Positions 25,873 to 34,446 of a stretch of DNA of 64,000 bases are shown piece by piece; position 1 is the stretch's first letter, and every line of letters starts with the position of its first letter. This DNA is from Bog-473 sp963751335 (GTDB lineage Bacteria > Actinomycetota > Acidimicrobiia > Acidimicrobiales > RAAP-2), in contig CAVVUB010000001.1 of assembly GCA_963751335.1 (NCBI GenBank), positions 124,001 to 188,000 of the forward strand. The letters are read 5' to 3'. Under the pieces are notes generated by a model that worked only from the letters and a program-made list of their open reading frames with translations, made no database searches and was not told the DNA's origin. The translations under genes and the position numbers were made by a program.

Positions 25873-25952
25873 GGCCCTGGGGTCTTTGGCGCCATCTTGC
25901 AAGCCTGGACCGGCCAGGCACGCAACACGTTCTCTACTCGACCCCCAGGGCC
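25873..25952 (-). ncRNA. Candidate structured RNA/leader element upstream of the DUF4193 gene
   Basis: In the 313-bp gap 25805-26117 two nested stems are present. The outer arms GGCCCTGGGGTC (25873-25884) and GACCCCCAGGGCC (25940-25952) pair over 12 bp with one bulge. Inside them, TTGC-AA-GCCTGG (25897-25908) pairs with CCAGGC-AC-GCAA (25914-25925) around a 5-nt loop. On the minus strand the element sits about 70 nt upstream of the DUF4193 start. It could be a leader regulator or an unusual terminator of the thyX-like gene; no T-tract follows. Strand is inferred. Confidence 0.45.
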
Positions 25953-26117
25953 TACAACCGCCACTCACAGCACGTCCCACCCTTGCCACATCAGCGGTTT
26001 TTCTTCTGCGGCGTGTGACGGGGCGTCGGGACTGGGCCGTACATTACGCAAGTTTGGGGTGGGCCCGTCAAGGAGAATGCGAGCCCCCTCACCAGGGAGA
26101 ACGAGGGTATTTCCTGG

Positions 26118-27749
26118 TCAGTGGGTCGCAGATTTTTCGGTCCGGCGACGTTCCGCCCGCCGCTCCGATTCGAGCCGTTCCAGGTCGGTCGAGCCATGGT
26201 CGACGAAACTCATCGATTCGGCCAGCGCACGGTGCCCGGCGGTCTCGGCGATGGCCCGGTGCATCTGCTGGGCCACCCGTCGATACGCGGGGTGGCCCTG
26301 GGTCCCCGACCGCAGCTCGACGAGGTGCATCGCCTCGCGCGCGTTCATCTGCATCACGTAGCGGATGCGATGGGCCAACGCCACGGCGTAGGACGCCTGC
26401 TCGAAAAAGTCCGCCGCCAGCGACCGGTACAGGTCTTCGGCCCGCGCGATCGCCTCGTCGTACTCGTCGGCGAGACCCGACTCCTCGACCAGCACGGGCA
26501 TGTCGTACCCGAGCGTGATGCCGAGACGCTGCCACTCGATCGTCAGCATGCGGTGCCGCTGCAGATCACGAAACGCGCCGTAGTCCGTGACCAACTCGAA
26601 GCGGTAGTCCGTGCGCTCGAAGGCCCGACCGGGGCGGTGCCGTCGGTTGCGTCGGTCGCCGACATAGGCCCGCAGGAGGGCCACCCGGTCGTCGTGCCCG
26701 AGCCGGCGCACCCGCCGCTCTGCTTCGCGTTCGGAGCAATCCATGGCGCCGAAACACACCGCTACCAGGACCTTCTCCTCGCCGTCGGGATCGAAGTCCA
26801 GGAGGGTCACTTCGTTGACGCCGCCGGACTCGTCACCGGGGTCGGCCTCCTCCGGCCAGAGGCGGCGCACCAGCGCGTCGGTCTGGTGACGCGTCGACTC
26901 GAGGTACGCCGACCACTCCCCTCCGCGCGCCGGGACGTCGACGCGCTGGAGGAAGGACGGGATGACTTTGCGCAGCTCCTCCAGCATCATGGCGGCGTAG
27001 TGACGCGCTTCGGGCAGCGGATGGGCGCGCATGCGGAGCAGCAGTTGCTCGTAGGCCTGGCCGGTGCCGTACACGCCGATGTTGGACAGCGACGCCGCGG
27101 GCAGCAACCCGCGCAGCGCGTCGAGCGACTTGGCCCGCGTTGCTTGTCGGTACACGAAGTCACTGTCGTTCGCTTGTTGGGGGAAGCGCTCCGCCACCGA
27201 TGCCTGCAGGCGCGGCAGGAGTTGACCGTAGGTGTCGAAGACGCGGTCCATCTCGCCGACGAAACGGGCGCCGTGGGGCGAGTCGAGGATCTCGGGCGGC
27301 CGGAAGTAGCGGTACTGGCCGTTGTCGAGCCGCTGGTTGTAGGCGATGTAGCGCGTCGACTGCTCGAGGTAAGCCATGAGCCGTCCCCACTCGAGCACCT
27401 TGGAGAGGACGTTGGACGCCTGCTCGCAGGCGAGATGGACGCCGCCGAGCTGCGCCACCGAGTCGTCGCCGTACTCGACGAACACCCTTTCGTAGAGCTG
27501 CTCGGCGCGCTCCATTCCAACCGTGGCGTCGACCGACGCGTCACCCGAGACGTCGAGCTCGCCGACGAACTCGTCGAGGAAGAGTCGGCGCAGGCTCTTG
27601 GGCGACCGCGAGTAGCGGGCGAAGAGCGCTCCCTTGACCACCTCGGGCAGGTTGACCAGGGCGAACACCGGCTGGTCGAGGTTGGTGACGTAGCGCCGGA
27701 GGACGGTCTCCTCGTCCGCGGTGAAGTGCTCTTCGGAGTAGGGGAACAT
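26118..27749 (-). CDS. ThyX-like protein with two ThyX-related halves
   Basis: A 543-residue protein, about twice the length of flavin-dependent thymidylate synthase (220-250). The N-terminal half has ACEQASNVLSKVLEW and LMAYLEQSTRYIAYN, like the ThyX flavin/dUMP region; the C-terminal half has FRDLQRHRMLTIEWQRLG, YRSLAADFFEQASYAVALAH and RIRYVMQMNAREAMHLVELR, the last resembling ThyX LPxxxxTxxxxxxNARxLxHFxxLR. The diagnostic RHRxxSxNExSxR motif is degenerate (QRHRMLTIEWQ), so thymidylate synthase activity is uncertain. It may be a non-canonical ThyX or a ThyX-derived flavoprotein. Confidence 0.75.
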   Translation of the reverse strand: MFPYSEEHFTADEETVLRRYVTNLDQPVFALVNLPEVVKGALFARYSRSPKSLRRLFLDEFVGELDVSGDASVDATVGMERAEQLYERVFVEYGDDSVAQLGGVHLACEQASNVLSKVLEWGRLMAYLEQSTRYIAYNQRLDNGQYRYFRPPEILDSPHGARFVGEMDRVFDTYGQLLPRLQASVAERFPQQANDSDFVYRQATRAKSLDALRGLLPAASLSNIGVYGTGQAYEQLLLRMRAHPLPEARHYAAMMLEELRKVIPSFLQRVDVPARGGEWSAYLESTRHQTDALVRRLWPEEADPGDESGGVNEVTLLDFDPDGEEKVLVAVCFGAMDCSEREAERRVRRLGHDDRVALLRAYVGDRRNRRHRPGRAFERTDYRFELVTDYGAFRDLQRHRMLTIEWQRLGITLGYDMPVLVEESGLADEYDEAIARAEDLYRSLAADFFEQASYAVALAHRIRYVMQMNAREAMHLVELRSGTQGHPAYRRVAQQMHRAIAETAGHRALAESMSFVDHGSTDLERLESERRAERRRTEKSATH

Positions 27750-27813
27750 TGCCCGGGTAACGATAGAACCGGGCTGACTCAGCTGTGGCGGATGGGCCCG
27801 TCCCGGCGGCGCC

Positions 27814-29973
27814 TCAGCCCGAGGGCAGCCCGCCCGCCACCACGCCGCGGACCAGCTGGTCCACCGCCTCGCGCGCCGCAGCGGCCACGTCCGGGTCCTC
27901 GGCCGTGTGCGAGACCTGCTGGGCCAGGTCGGCCACCGACTTCATGGTCCGCACGAAGTCCCCCGGGGCCAGGTCGCCGGCGTCGCGGGCCGCCACGGCC
28001 AGGGCGGTGGAGAAGGAGGCCCCGCGGACCCAGGAGGCCACGGCCGTGGCCAGGCCCGGCGCCACCTGGCGCGTCCGGGGCACCAGGTGCGCCTCCTCGA
28101 CGGTCCGGATCCGCTCGGCCATGGAGGTCACGGCCTCGCAACGCCGGGAGAGCTCGAGCCTGCGCTTGTCACCCAGGCGGTCCTGGAGCTGAGCCCGGCG
28201 CTTGCCCCGTGGCGACCCGTGCCCCCGGCCGGGGCCACTCCCCTGACTGTGGGTGTGGCCGTGACCCGGCAGCCGCCGGGCTCGTCGGGGCTCGAAGACG
28301 ACCGAGGAGAGCACGCCCGCCAGCACCGCGGGCTCGGCCCCGGCCAGGACGTCGCTGCCCAGGGCCTCGGCCACCAACAGGTCGGCCTCGTGGTAGATCC
28401 GCGACAAGCGCCGACCGGCCGGGGTCAGGCTCCAGTCGTCGACGTACCCCAGCTCGCCCAGGACGGCCAGGCGATGCCCGAGCTGGCGGCTGAGCAGGTC
28501 GGGTTTGCGGGCCTGCCACTGGGCGAAGGAACGGTGGAGCACCTCGTTGGCCGTCTCCCGGTCGAACCGTGAGACCAGGTTGACGGCCAGGTTGTAGGTG
28601 GGCCGGAAGGCCGAGCGCAGATCCGGAGGTGGTGCGGCGGCCACGCGGGCCGCCTCGGCGAAGGTCGTCTCGTTCGACCACGAGACCACGGCGTGGCCCT
28701 CCTCATCGAGTCCACGGCGGCCGGCCCGTCCGGTGAGCTGGAGGTACTCGCCCGAGGTCAACGGGGCCCGCCCGGCGCCGCCGTACTTGGAGAAGCGCTC
28801 GATCACCACCGAGCGCGCCGGCATGTTGATCCCGAGCGAGAGCGTCTCGGTGGCGAACACCACCTTGAGCAGTCCGGCGGCGAAGCACTCCTCGACGGTC
28901 TCCCGGAAGACGGGCACCATGCCGGCATGGTGGGCGGCCACGCCGCGCTCGAGGGCCTCGAGCCACTCGTCGTAGCCGAGAACGGCCAGGTCCTCGTCGT
29001 TGAGGGGCTCCACCCGCCGCTCGGCCACCTCGCGGATGGCCGTCCGCTCGTGGGCGTCACTCAGCCGGACGCCATCGCGCATCACCTGGCGCACGGCGTC
29101 GTCGCAGGCGGCCCGGGAGAAGATGAACACGATCACCGGCAGCATGTCGGCCTGGTCGAGCTCGTCGATCATCTCCGTGCGCAGCGGGGCCCGGAACGGG
29201 AGGCGAGGGCCTCTCCCCCGCGACTGCCAGTGGCCCACCCGGCCGTTCAGGGCCCGGCGCACCATCTGGTCGATGCGCTGGCCCTCGCCACCCGGTTTGC
29301 CGTTCCTCTGCAGCAGGGGCAAGAGCTGGGTCTCCTCGTCCTCGCGCCGGTGCACCGCGAAGTGGTGGCGCAACACGATCGGCCGCTCTCGTTCGACGAT
29401 GACCGCCGTGTCACCGCGCACCGAGCGCAGCCACCCGCCGAGCTCGTCGGCGTTGTTCACGGTGGCCGACAGGCACACGAAGCGGATCTCGGGAGGCGAC
29501 AGCACCAGGACCTCCTCCCACACGCCACCGCGGTAGGGGTCCTGGAGAAAGTGCACTTCGTCGAGGACGACGGTGTGGAGGGCTTCGAGCAGGTCCGATC
29601 CGGCGAGCAGCATGTTGCGCAGGACCTCGGTCGTCATGACCACCACGGGCGCCCGGGGCCGCACCGTCGAGTCGCCCGTCAGCAGGCCGACATGGTCCTC
29701 GCCGTAGGTGGCCACGAGCTCGGCGAACTTCTGGTTCGAGAGGGCCTTGAGCGGCGTGGTGTAGAAGGCCTTGCCCCGCGCCGCCAGGGCACGGTGGACG
29801 GCGTAGGCCGCGACCAGTGTCTTCCCCGAGCCGGTCGGGGCGGAGACGAGGACGGACTGGTCCGCATCGAGGCAGCGCAGGGCGTGTTGCTGGAAGTCGT
29901 CGAGAACGAACGGGAGGCTCGCCTCGAACTCCGCCAGGCCGCCCGAGTGGACCGGCCACCGGAATGTGGTCAA
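27814..29973 (-). CDS. DEVH-box RNA helicase, HelY/Ski2-like
   Basis: About 719 residues with Ski2-like helicase motifs: SAPTGSGKT (Walker A, residues 45-52), TTPLKALSNQKF (Ia), DEVHF (II), SATV (III), FATETLSLGINMPA (V) and QLTGRAGRRGLDEEG (VI), plus a helical C-terminal region. It matches mycobacterial HelY (Rv2092c), which also lies next to tatC. The likely start is TTG 29973, overlapping the tatC stop as TTGA; an upstream extension is the tatC shadow. Probable role is RNA unwinding or turnover. Confidence 0.88.
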   Translation of the reverse strand: MTTFRWPVHSGGLAEFEASLPFVLDDFQQHALRCLDADQSVLVSAPTGSGKTLVAAYAVHRALAARGKAFYTTPLKALSNQKFAELVATYGEDHVGLLTGDSTVRPRAPVVVMTTEVLRNMLLAGSDLLEALHTVVLDEVHFLQDPYRGGVWEEVLVLSPPEIRFVCLSATVNNADELGGWLRSVRGDTAVIVERERPIVLRHHFAVHRREDEETQLLPLLQRNGKPGGEGQRIDQMVRRALNGRVGHWQSRGRGPRLPFRAPLRTEMIDELDQADMLPVIVFIFSRAACDDAVRQVMRDGVRLSDAHERTAIREVAERRVEPLNDEDLAVLGYDEWLEALERGVAAHHAGMVPVFRETVEECFAAGLLKVVFATETLSLGINMPARSVVIERFSKYGGAGRAPLTSGEYLQLTGRAGRRGLDEEGHAVVSWSNETTFAEAARVAAAPPPDLRSAFRPTYNLAVNLVSRFDRETANEVLHRSFAQWQARKPDLLSRQLGHRLAVLGELGYVDDWSLTPAGRRLSRIYHEADLLVAEALGSDVLAGAEPAVLAGVLSSVVFEPRRARRLPGHGHTHSQGSGPGRGHGSPRGKRRAQLQDRLGDKRRLELSRRCEAVTSMAERIRTVEEAHLVPRTRQVAPGLATAVASWVRGASFSTALAVAARDAGDLAPGDFVRTMKSVADLAQQVSHTAEDPDVAAAAREAVDQLVRGVVAGGLPSG

Positions 29974-30773
29974 CGCCCGAGCAGCTTCCCGATACCGATG
30001 GAGATGAAATAGAAGAAGATGAGCGGGAGAGCCAGAGCAAGCATGGAGAACGGATCCGAGCTCGGGGTGAACACGGCGGCGACCACCACGATGATGATGA
30101 CGGCCCAACGCCAGGTCTTGAGCAAGCGGGCCGGTGTCACGACCCGGGCCAGTTCGAGCGAGACCAGGACGACCGGGAACTCGAAGGTCAACCCGAAGAG
30201 GGTCATCATCAAGATGATCAGGCCCAGGTACGGGATCGGGTCGTAGATGGACACCAGGTTCGGCCCACCGACCGCCTTCAAGAAGCCGAGCGCGTGCGGC
30301 AGCGTCTCATAGGCGGTGGCCGCTCCGAGCAGGAAGAGAACGAACGAACTCAGGACGAAGGGTATGGCGTAGCGCCGCTCCGACGCCTTGAGACCGGGCG
30401 TCACGAACCGCCAGACCTGGAAGAGGATGATGGGCGAGGCGAGCACGAGACCACCGAACACGGCGATCTTCACCCGCAAGGACAGCCCGTCGAGCGGTGA
30501 CGTGACGAAGAGATTGCAGGTCCCGCCGCTGGCGACGATGAACGAGCTGCCGTTGCTGGTGTGGTGCTTGGTCGACGCGGTGACGTTGCACAGCGGCCGC
30601 AGGAGGAAGTGCAGGATCGGTTCGTAGGCGAACACGGCGATCGTGGCGGCCACGACGAAGGAAACCACGCAGATGATGACCCGATAGCGCAGTTCGCCCA
30701 GGTGCTCACTCAGCGTCATGTCGTCGGGCGTGGGACGGTTCTTGCGTTTCGCCCCGAACGGAAGGGAGACCAT
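29970..30773 (-). CDS. tatC: Twin-arginine translocase subunit TatC
   Basis: A 267-residue polytopic membrane protein with six predicted helices. It begins with the TatC hallmark TLSEHLGELRYRVIIC and contains FVTPGLKASERRYAIPFVLSS with the conserved glycine/proline features. TatC recognises the RR signal peptide of folded exported proteins. The gene lies 11 nt after tatA and overlaps helY; the order tatA-tatC-helY is conserved in actinobacteria. Confidence 0.95.
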   Translation of the reverse strand: MVSLPFGAKRKNRPTPDDMTLSEHLGELRYRVIICVVSFVVAATIAVFAYEPILHFLLRPLCNVTASTKHHTSNGSSFIVASGGTCNLFVTSPLDGLSLRVKIAVFGGLVLASPIILFQVWRFVTPGLKASERRYAIPFVLSSFVLFLLGAATAYETLPHALGFLKAVGGPNLVSIYDPIPYLGLIILMMTLFGLTFEFPVVLVSLELARVVTPARLLKTWRWAVIIIVVVAAVFTPSSDPFSMLALALPLIFFYFISIGIGKLLGR

Positions 30774-30784
30774 GGTCCGGCCGA

Positions 30785-31285
30785 TCAGTTCAGACTGGGG
30801 TCACCCGGCACGACCACGTCCGGTGACCTGTGATCCGGTGTGACGTCGGGCGGCGTGGCCGACGAAGGTGATGGCGTAGGCGTGGGCGTGGCCGGGTATG
30901 TCGTGTCCGCCAACGGCGCCGCCTCGGCGGCCTCGACCTCCGGGGGTCCCGACCCGTTGGGCGAAGGCGGCGCGTCGGCGGCAGGCTCCGTCGTCCCGTC
31001 ATCCGCCTGCTCTTCGACCGGGTCGTCGTCCGCCTCGTCCGTCCCCATGTTCGAGAGGTGGTCGAGCAGGGCCGAGGGCGAACGGGCCAGCCGGGCGATC
31101 TCGGTGGTGGAGGGCAGATCGGGCATGGAACTGCGCACCTCGGTCTCCATGCGGTGCCGGAACTCGTTGAAGGAGCGCCAGGCGCCGCCGACCTGACGTG
31201 CCACCTGTGGCAACTTGTCAGGACCGAGGAGGATGATCGCGACCACGGCGATCACCAGGAGCTTGGCCGGGTCCAGGTTCAGCAT
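30785..31285 (-). CDS. tatA: Twin-arginine translocase subunit TatA/TatB
   Basis: A 166-residue protein: one N-terminal helix (LLVIAVVAIILLGPDKLP), the Gly-Pro hinge and an amphipathic helix (QVARQVGGAWRSFNEFRHRM), followed by a long acidic, Pro/Thr-rich tail. The length and E-V-R helix extension resemble TatB; the tail is low complexity. It is the only Tat small subunit here; whether another tatA exists elsewhere cannot be known. It lies between pafA and tatC. Confidence 0.9.
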   Translation of the reverse strand: MLNLDPAKLLVIAVVAIILLGPDKLPQVARQVGGAWRSFNEFRHRMETEVRSSMPDLPSTTEIARLARSPSALLDHLSNMGTDEADDDPVEEQADDGTTEPAADAPPSPNGSGPPEVEAAEAAPLADTTYPATPTPTPSPSSATPPDVTPDHRSPDVVVPGDPSLN

Positions 31286-31308
31286 CTGCTGTCAACTCTA
31301 CGAGGCCG

Positions 31309-32667
31309 TCACAGTGACTGGATGAGCCGCTCCACCCGCTCGTCGTGCGACTTGAACGGGTCCTTGAGCAGGACGGTTCGTTGGGCCTGGTCGTTCAGCT
31401 TGAGGTGCACCCAGTCCACGGTGAAGTCACGTCGCCGTTCCTTCGCCCTTTTCACGAAGGCGCCGCGCAACCGGGCCCGGGTCGTCTCGGGTGGTTTGAC
31501 CATGGCCTCGGAGATGGCCTCGTCGGTGCAGATGCGCTCCATCTCGTCCCGCTGCTGCAACTTGTAGAACAAGCCCCGGCCGCGGTCGACGTCGTGGTAC
31601 ATCAGATCGATCATCGCCACCTTGGGGTGGGAGAGGGAGATGTCGTGCCGGGCCCGCATCTGCTCGACCAGCCGGTGCTTGGCCACCCAGTCGCATTCCC
31701 GCCACAACGAGGTGGGGTCGGCCTCCAACCCCTTCAGACAGTGTTCCCACATGTCGAGGGCCTTGTCCTCCTCGGGCGACAGGCCACGGCGCTCCCGGAA
31801 TTTCAGCGCCCGCTCGAGGTATTCGGTCTGAATGTCGAGCGCCCGCATCTCGCGTCCATTGGCCAGCCGAACCCGGCGCTGGCAGGTGATGTCATGGCTG
31901 ATCTCGCGGATGGCCCGGATCGGGTTCTCCAGGGTCAGGTCCCGCAGCACGGTCGCCGAGTCCTCGAGCATGGCCAGGAGGATGGAGGTCGTCCCGATCT
32001 TGAGGAACGTCGCGTACTCCGACATGTTCGAGTCGCCCACGATCACATGGAGGCGACGGAAGCGCTCAGCGTCGGCATGGGGCTCGTCTCGGGTGTTGAT
32101 GATGGGACGGCTCCGGGTCGTGGCCGAGGAGACGCCCTCCCAGATGTGCTCGGCCCGTTGACTGAGGCAGAACACCGCGCCCCGGGCGGTCTGGAGCACC
32201 TTGCCCGCTCCGGCGTAGATTTGACGTGACACCAGGAACGGGATGAGCACCTCGGTGTACCGATTGAACTCGTCGTTCCGTTCGGTCAGATAGTTCTCGT
32301 GGCAGCCGTAGGAGTTGCCCACCGAGTCCGTGTTGTTCTTGAACAGGTAGACCTCGCCCCGGATGCCCTCCTCGCGCAGACGGGCTTGGGCGCCGGTCAC
32401 CAGCTGGGCCAGGATCCACTCCCCTGCCTTGTCGTGGGTCACGACGTCGCCGATCTTGTCGCACTCGGGCGTGGCGTACTCGGGGTGGCTGCCCACGTCG
32501 AGGTAGAGGCGGGCACCGTTCTCCAGGAAGACGTTGGACGAGCGCCCCCAGGACACCACCCGGCGGAAGAGGTAGCGGGCGACCTCGTCGGGGCTCAGCC
32601 GCCGTTGGCCCCGCAGGGTGAACGTGACGCCGTATTCGTTCTCGATCCCGAAGATGCGGCGTTCCAC
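31309..32667 (-). CDS. pafA: Pup--protein ligase PafA
   Basis: A 452-residue ligase of the glutamine-synthetase-like carboxylate-amine fold that attaches Pup through its C-terminal glutamate to substrate lysines. It begins ERRIFGIENEYGVTFTLRGQ (ATP/Mg-binding Glu region); other shared PafA/Dop motifs are NNTDSVGNSYGCHENYL, INTRDEPHADAERFRRLHVI and VGDSNMSEYATFLKIGTT. Shorter N-terminal loop than Dop and gene order after prcA identify it as PafA. Start ATG 32667. Confidence 0.96.
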   Translation of the reverse strand: MERRIFGIENEYGVTFTLRGQRRLSPDEVARYLFRRVVSWGRSSNVFLENGARLYLDVGSHPEYATPECDKIGDVVTHDKAGEWILAQLVTGAQARLREEGIRGEVYLFKNNTDSVGNSYGCHENYLTERNDEFNRYTEVLIPFLVSRQIYAGAGKVLQTARGAVFCLSQRAEHIWEGVSSATTRSRPIINTRDEPHADAERFRRLHVIVGDSNMSEYATFLKIGTTSILLAMLEDSATVLRDLTLENPIRAIREISHDITCQRRVRLANGREMRALDIQTEYLERALKFRERRGLSPEEDKALDMWEHCLKGLEADPTSLWRECDWVAKHRLVEQMRARHDISLSHPKVAMIDLMYHDVDRGRGLFYKLQQRDEMERICTDEAISEAMVKPPETTRARLRGAFVKRAKERRRDFTVDWVHLKLNDQAQRTVLLKDPFKSHDERVERLIQSL

Positions 32668-32687
32668 GGTCCAAACCGTACTGCCGA

Positions 32688-33362
32688 CTATGCCAGGAGT
32701 CGGGCCAGCTCGGATTCGTTGATGCGCCGGAAGGTCCGACGCCCGTTGCCCCGACTCAGGGTGGCCACCTCGAGGTCGCCCGCACCGAGGGTCCGCTCGG
32801 GCCCGGCCAGGGCAGTCGTGGTCGCCCTGATGGCCGCCGCCAGGTCCCAGTCGGCCTGCCGAGCCTCCCCCATCCGCTCGGCCACGGCCTGGGCATCCCC
32901 ACCCAGGACGGCGAAGTGCTCCTCGTCGCTGACGAAGCCGTCGTAGGCGATGTGGTACAGCTGGCTCTCGCTGTTCTCGCCCAGCTCAGCCACCAGGATC
33001 TCCACTTCGAGCGGCTTCATCTCGTGGGTGAAGACGTTGCCCAGGTACTGGGCGTAGAGGTTGGCCAGCGAGCGGGCGTCGACGTCCTCGCGGCTGAAGG
33101 CGAAACCCTTGGTGTCGGCGTGACGCACGCCGGCCACCCGCAGCTGGTCGTACTCGTTGTACTTGCCGACTCCCCCGAACGCGATGCGGTCGTAGATCTC
33201 GCTGATCTTGTGGAGCGAGCGCGACGGGTTCTCCGCCACCATGGCGATCCCGACGTCGTAGGTCGTGGCCACCAGCGAGCGCCCCCTGGCGATGCCCTTC
33301 TGGGCATATTCGGCCCGGTCCTTCATCACCTGTTCGGGCGAGACGTAGTACGGCATGCTCAT
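32688..33362 (-). CDS. prcA: Proteasome alpha subunit
   Basis: A 224-residue alpha-type subunit that forms the outer rings of the 20S core and gates entry. It begins MSMPYYVSPEQVMKDRAEYA, with the alpha-type N-terminal gate and YDRIAFGGVGKYNEYDQLRV, and lacks a catalytic Thr. ATG 33362 overlaps the prcB stop by 4 nt, which favours it over the ATG 6 nt downstream; the frame upstream is the prcB shadow. Confidence 0.95.
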   Translation of the reverse strand: MSMPYYVSPEQVMKDRAEYAQKGIARGRSLVATTYDVGIAMVAENPSRSLHKISEIYDRIAFGGVGKYNEYDQLRVAGVRHADTKGFAFSREDVDARSLANLYAQYLGNVFTHEMKPLEVEILVAELGENSESQLYHIAYDGFVSDEEHFAVLGGDAQAVAERMGEARQADWDLAAAIRATTTALAGPERTLGAGDLEVATLSRGNGRRTFRRINESELARLLA

Positions 33363-34186
33363 TGCGCACGCTCCGCCTGCTTGCGGGCGATCAGGGCGGC
33401 AAAGCGCTCCGCCACCTCGGCCTCGGGTACCTCGCGGTACCCCTCGGAGTCGACCACGGCCACGATCGGATAGATGCCCCGCACCGGGTCGGGACCACCG
33501 GTGGCCGAGTCCTCGTCGGCTGCGTCGTAGAGCGATTGGACCGCCAGGTCGACCGCCTCGTCCCGGGGCAGCCCCTCGCGCCACCCCAGCTTGATGGTGC
33601 TGCGGGCGTCGCGCCCACCCGAACCGGTGGCCTGGAAGTCGATGTCCTCGTAGTGGCCACCGGTCACGTCGTAATTGAAGATGCGTCCGGTCGACCGAGA
33701 CGTGTCGAAGCCGGCGAAGAGCGGCACCACGGCCAGGCCCTGCATGGCCATGGGCAGGTGTTGGCGCACCATTCCGGCGAGCTGGTTCGCCTTGCCCTCG
33801 AGCGAGAGCGTCGAGCCCTCGACCTTCTCGTAGTGCTCGAGCTGGACCTGGAACAGCCGGACCATCTCGATGGCCATGCCGGCCGTGCCGGCGATCGCCA
33901 CCGCCGAATAGTGGTCGGCCGGGAAGACCTTCTCCATGGCGTGGTGGGCGATGATGTTGCCCGCCGTGGCCCGGCGGTCGCCGGCCATGATCACCCCGTC
34001 GACGTAGCGCAGGGCGACCACGGTCGTCCCGTGCGGCACCGACATCGAGCCTGCACCGACGGCACCGGCAGCCCCGGCTGCACCGTCGAACCGCGCCATC
34101 GACGGGTCACGGTCCGCGGTCAAGCGCAGCAAGCCGACGAAGTCCGGACCCGGATCACGCTCCGGGGGGAAGAGTGGGAGCGCCAC
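33359..34186 (-). CDS. prcB: Proteasome beta subunit (catalytic)
   Basis: A 275-residue precursor. A 53-residue propeptide ends at Gly53, and mature Thr54 (HG|TTVVALRYVDGVIMAGD) is the N-terminal nucleophile. Other beta-type features are Asp/Lys positions in AGDRRATAG and the FEKVFP-like segment MEKVFPADHYSAVAIAGTAG. Start GTG 34186 lies 6 nt after the pup stop. It makes the inner rings of the core particle with PrcA. Confidence 0.95.
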   Translation of the reverse strand: MALPLFPPERDPGPDFVGLLRLTADRDPSMARFDGAAGAAGAVGAGSMSVPHGTTVVALRYVDGVIMAGDRRATAGNIIAHHAMEKVFPADHYSAVAIAGTAGMAIEMVRLFQVQLEHYEKVEGSTLSLEGKANQLAGMVRQHLPMAMQGLAVVPLFAGFDTSRSTGRIFNYDVTGGHYEDIDFQATGSGGRDARSTIKLGWREGLPRDEAVDLAVQSLYDAADEDSATGGPDPVRGIYPIVAVVDSEGYREVPEAEVAERFAALIARKQAERAQ

Positions 34187-34192
34187 GGGCGC

Positions 34193-34402
34193 CTACTGCC
34201 CACCCTTCTGCACGTAATTGCGGACGAACTCTTCCGCGTTGTCCTCGAGCACCTCGTCGATCTCGTCGAGGAGGTCGTCCAGCTCGGCCTTGATCTTTTC
34301 GCCCCGCTCGGAGGTTGCCGGAGCCCCGGCCTCCTCCACCTCCGTTTCCACATCGGTGGAACGGGTGCTCGATCCCCTCTTCTTCTGTTCCTGTTCTGCC
34401 AT
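34193..34402 (-). CDS. pup: Prokaryotic ubiquitin-like protein Pup
   Basis: A 69-residue, largely disordered acidic protein ending EFVRNYVQKGGQ. The C-terminal Gly-Gly-Gln requires deamidation to Glu by Dop before PafA can ligate it, and dop is the adjacent upstream gene. The coiled segment IKAELDDLLDEIDEVLEDNAE is the part recognised by the ARC/Mpa ATPase. It lies 6 nt upstream of prcB. Confidence 0.97.
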   Translation of the reverse strand: MAEQEQKKRGSSTRSTDVETEVEEAGAPATSERGEKIKAELDDLLDEIDEVLEDNAEEFVRNYVQKGGQ

Positions 34403-34446
34403 CGTCCCTGTCCGTCCCGTCCCGTCTCGACTTCGACCGTCTTCGC

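Noticed and set aside
26121..28493. 790-codon plus-strand open frame opposite thyX-like and helicase genes
   Set aside because: It is antisense to two genes with clear domain motifs and has the Arg/Pro/Gly-rich composition typical of high-GC shadow frames.
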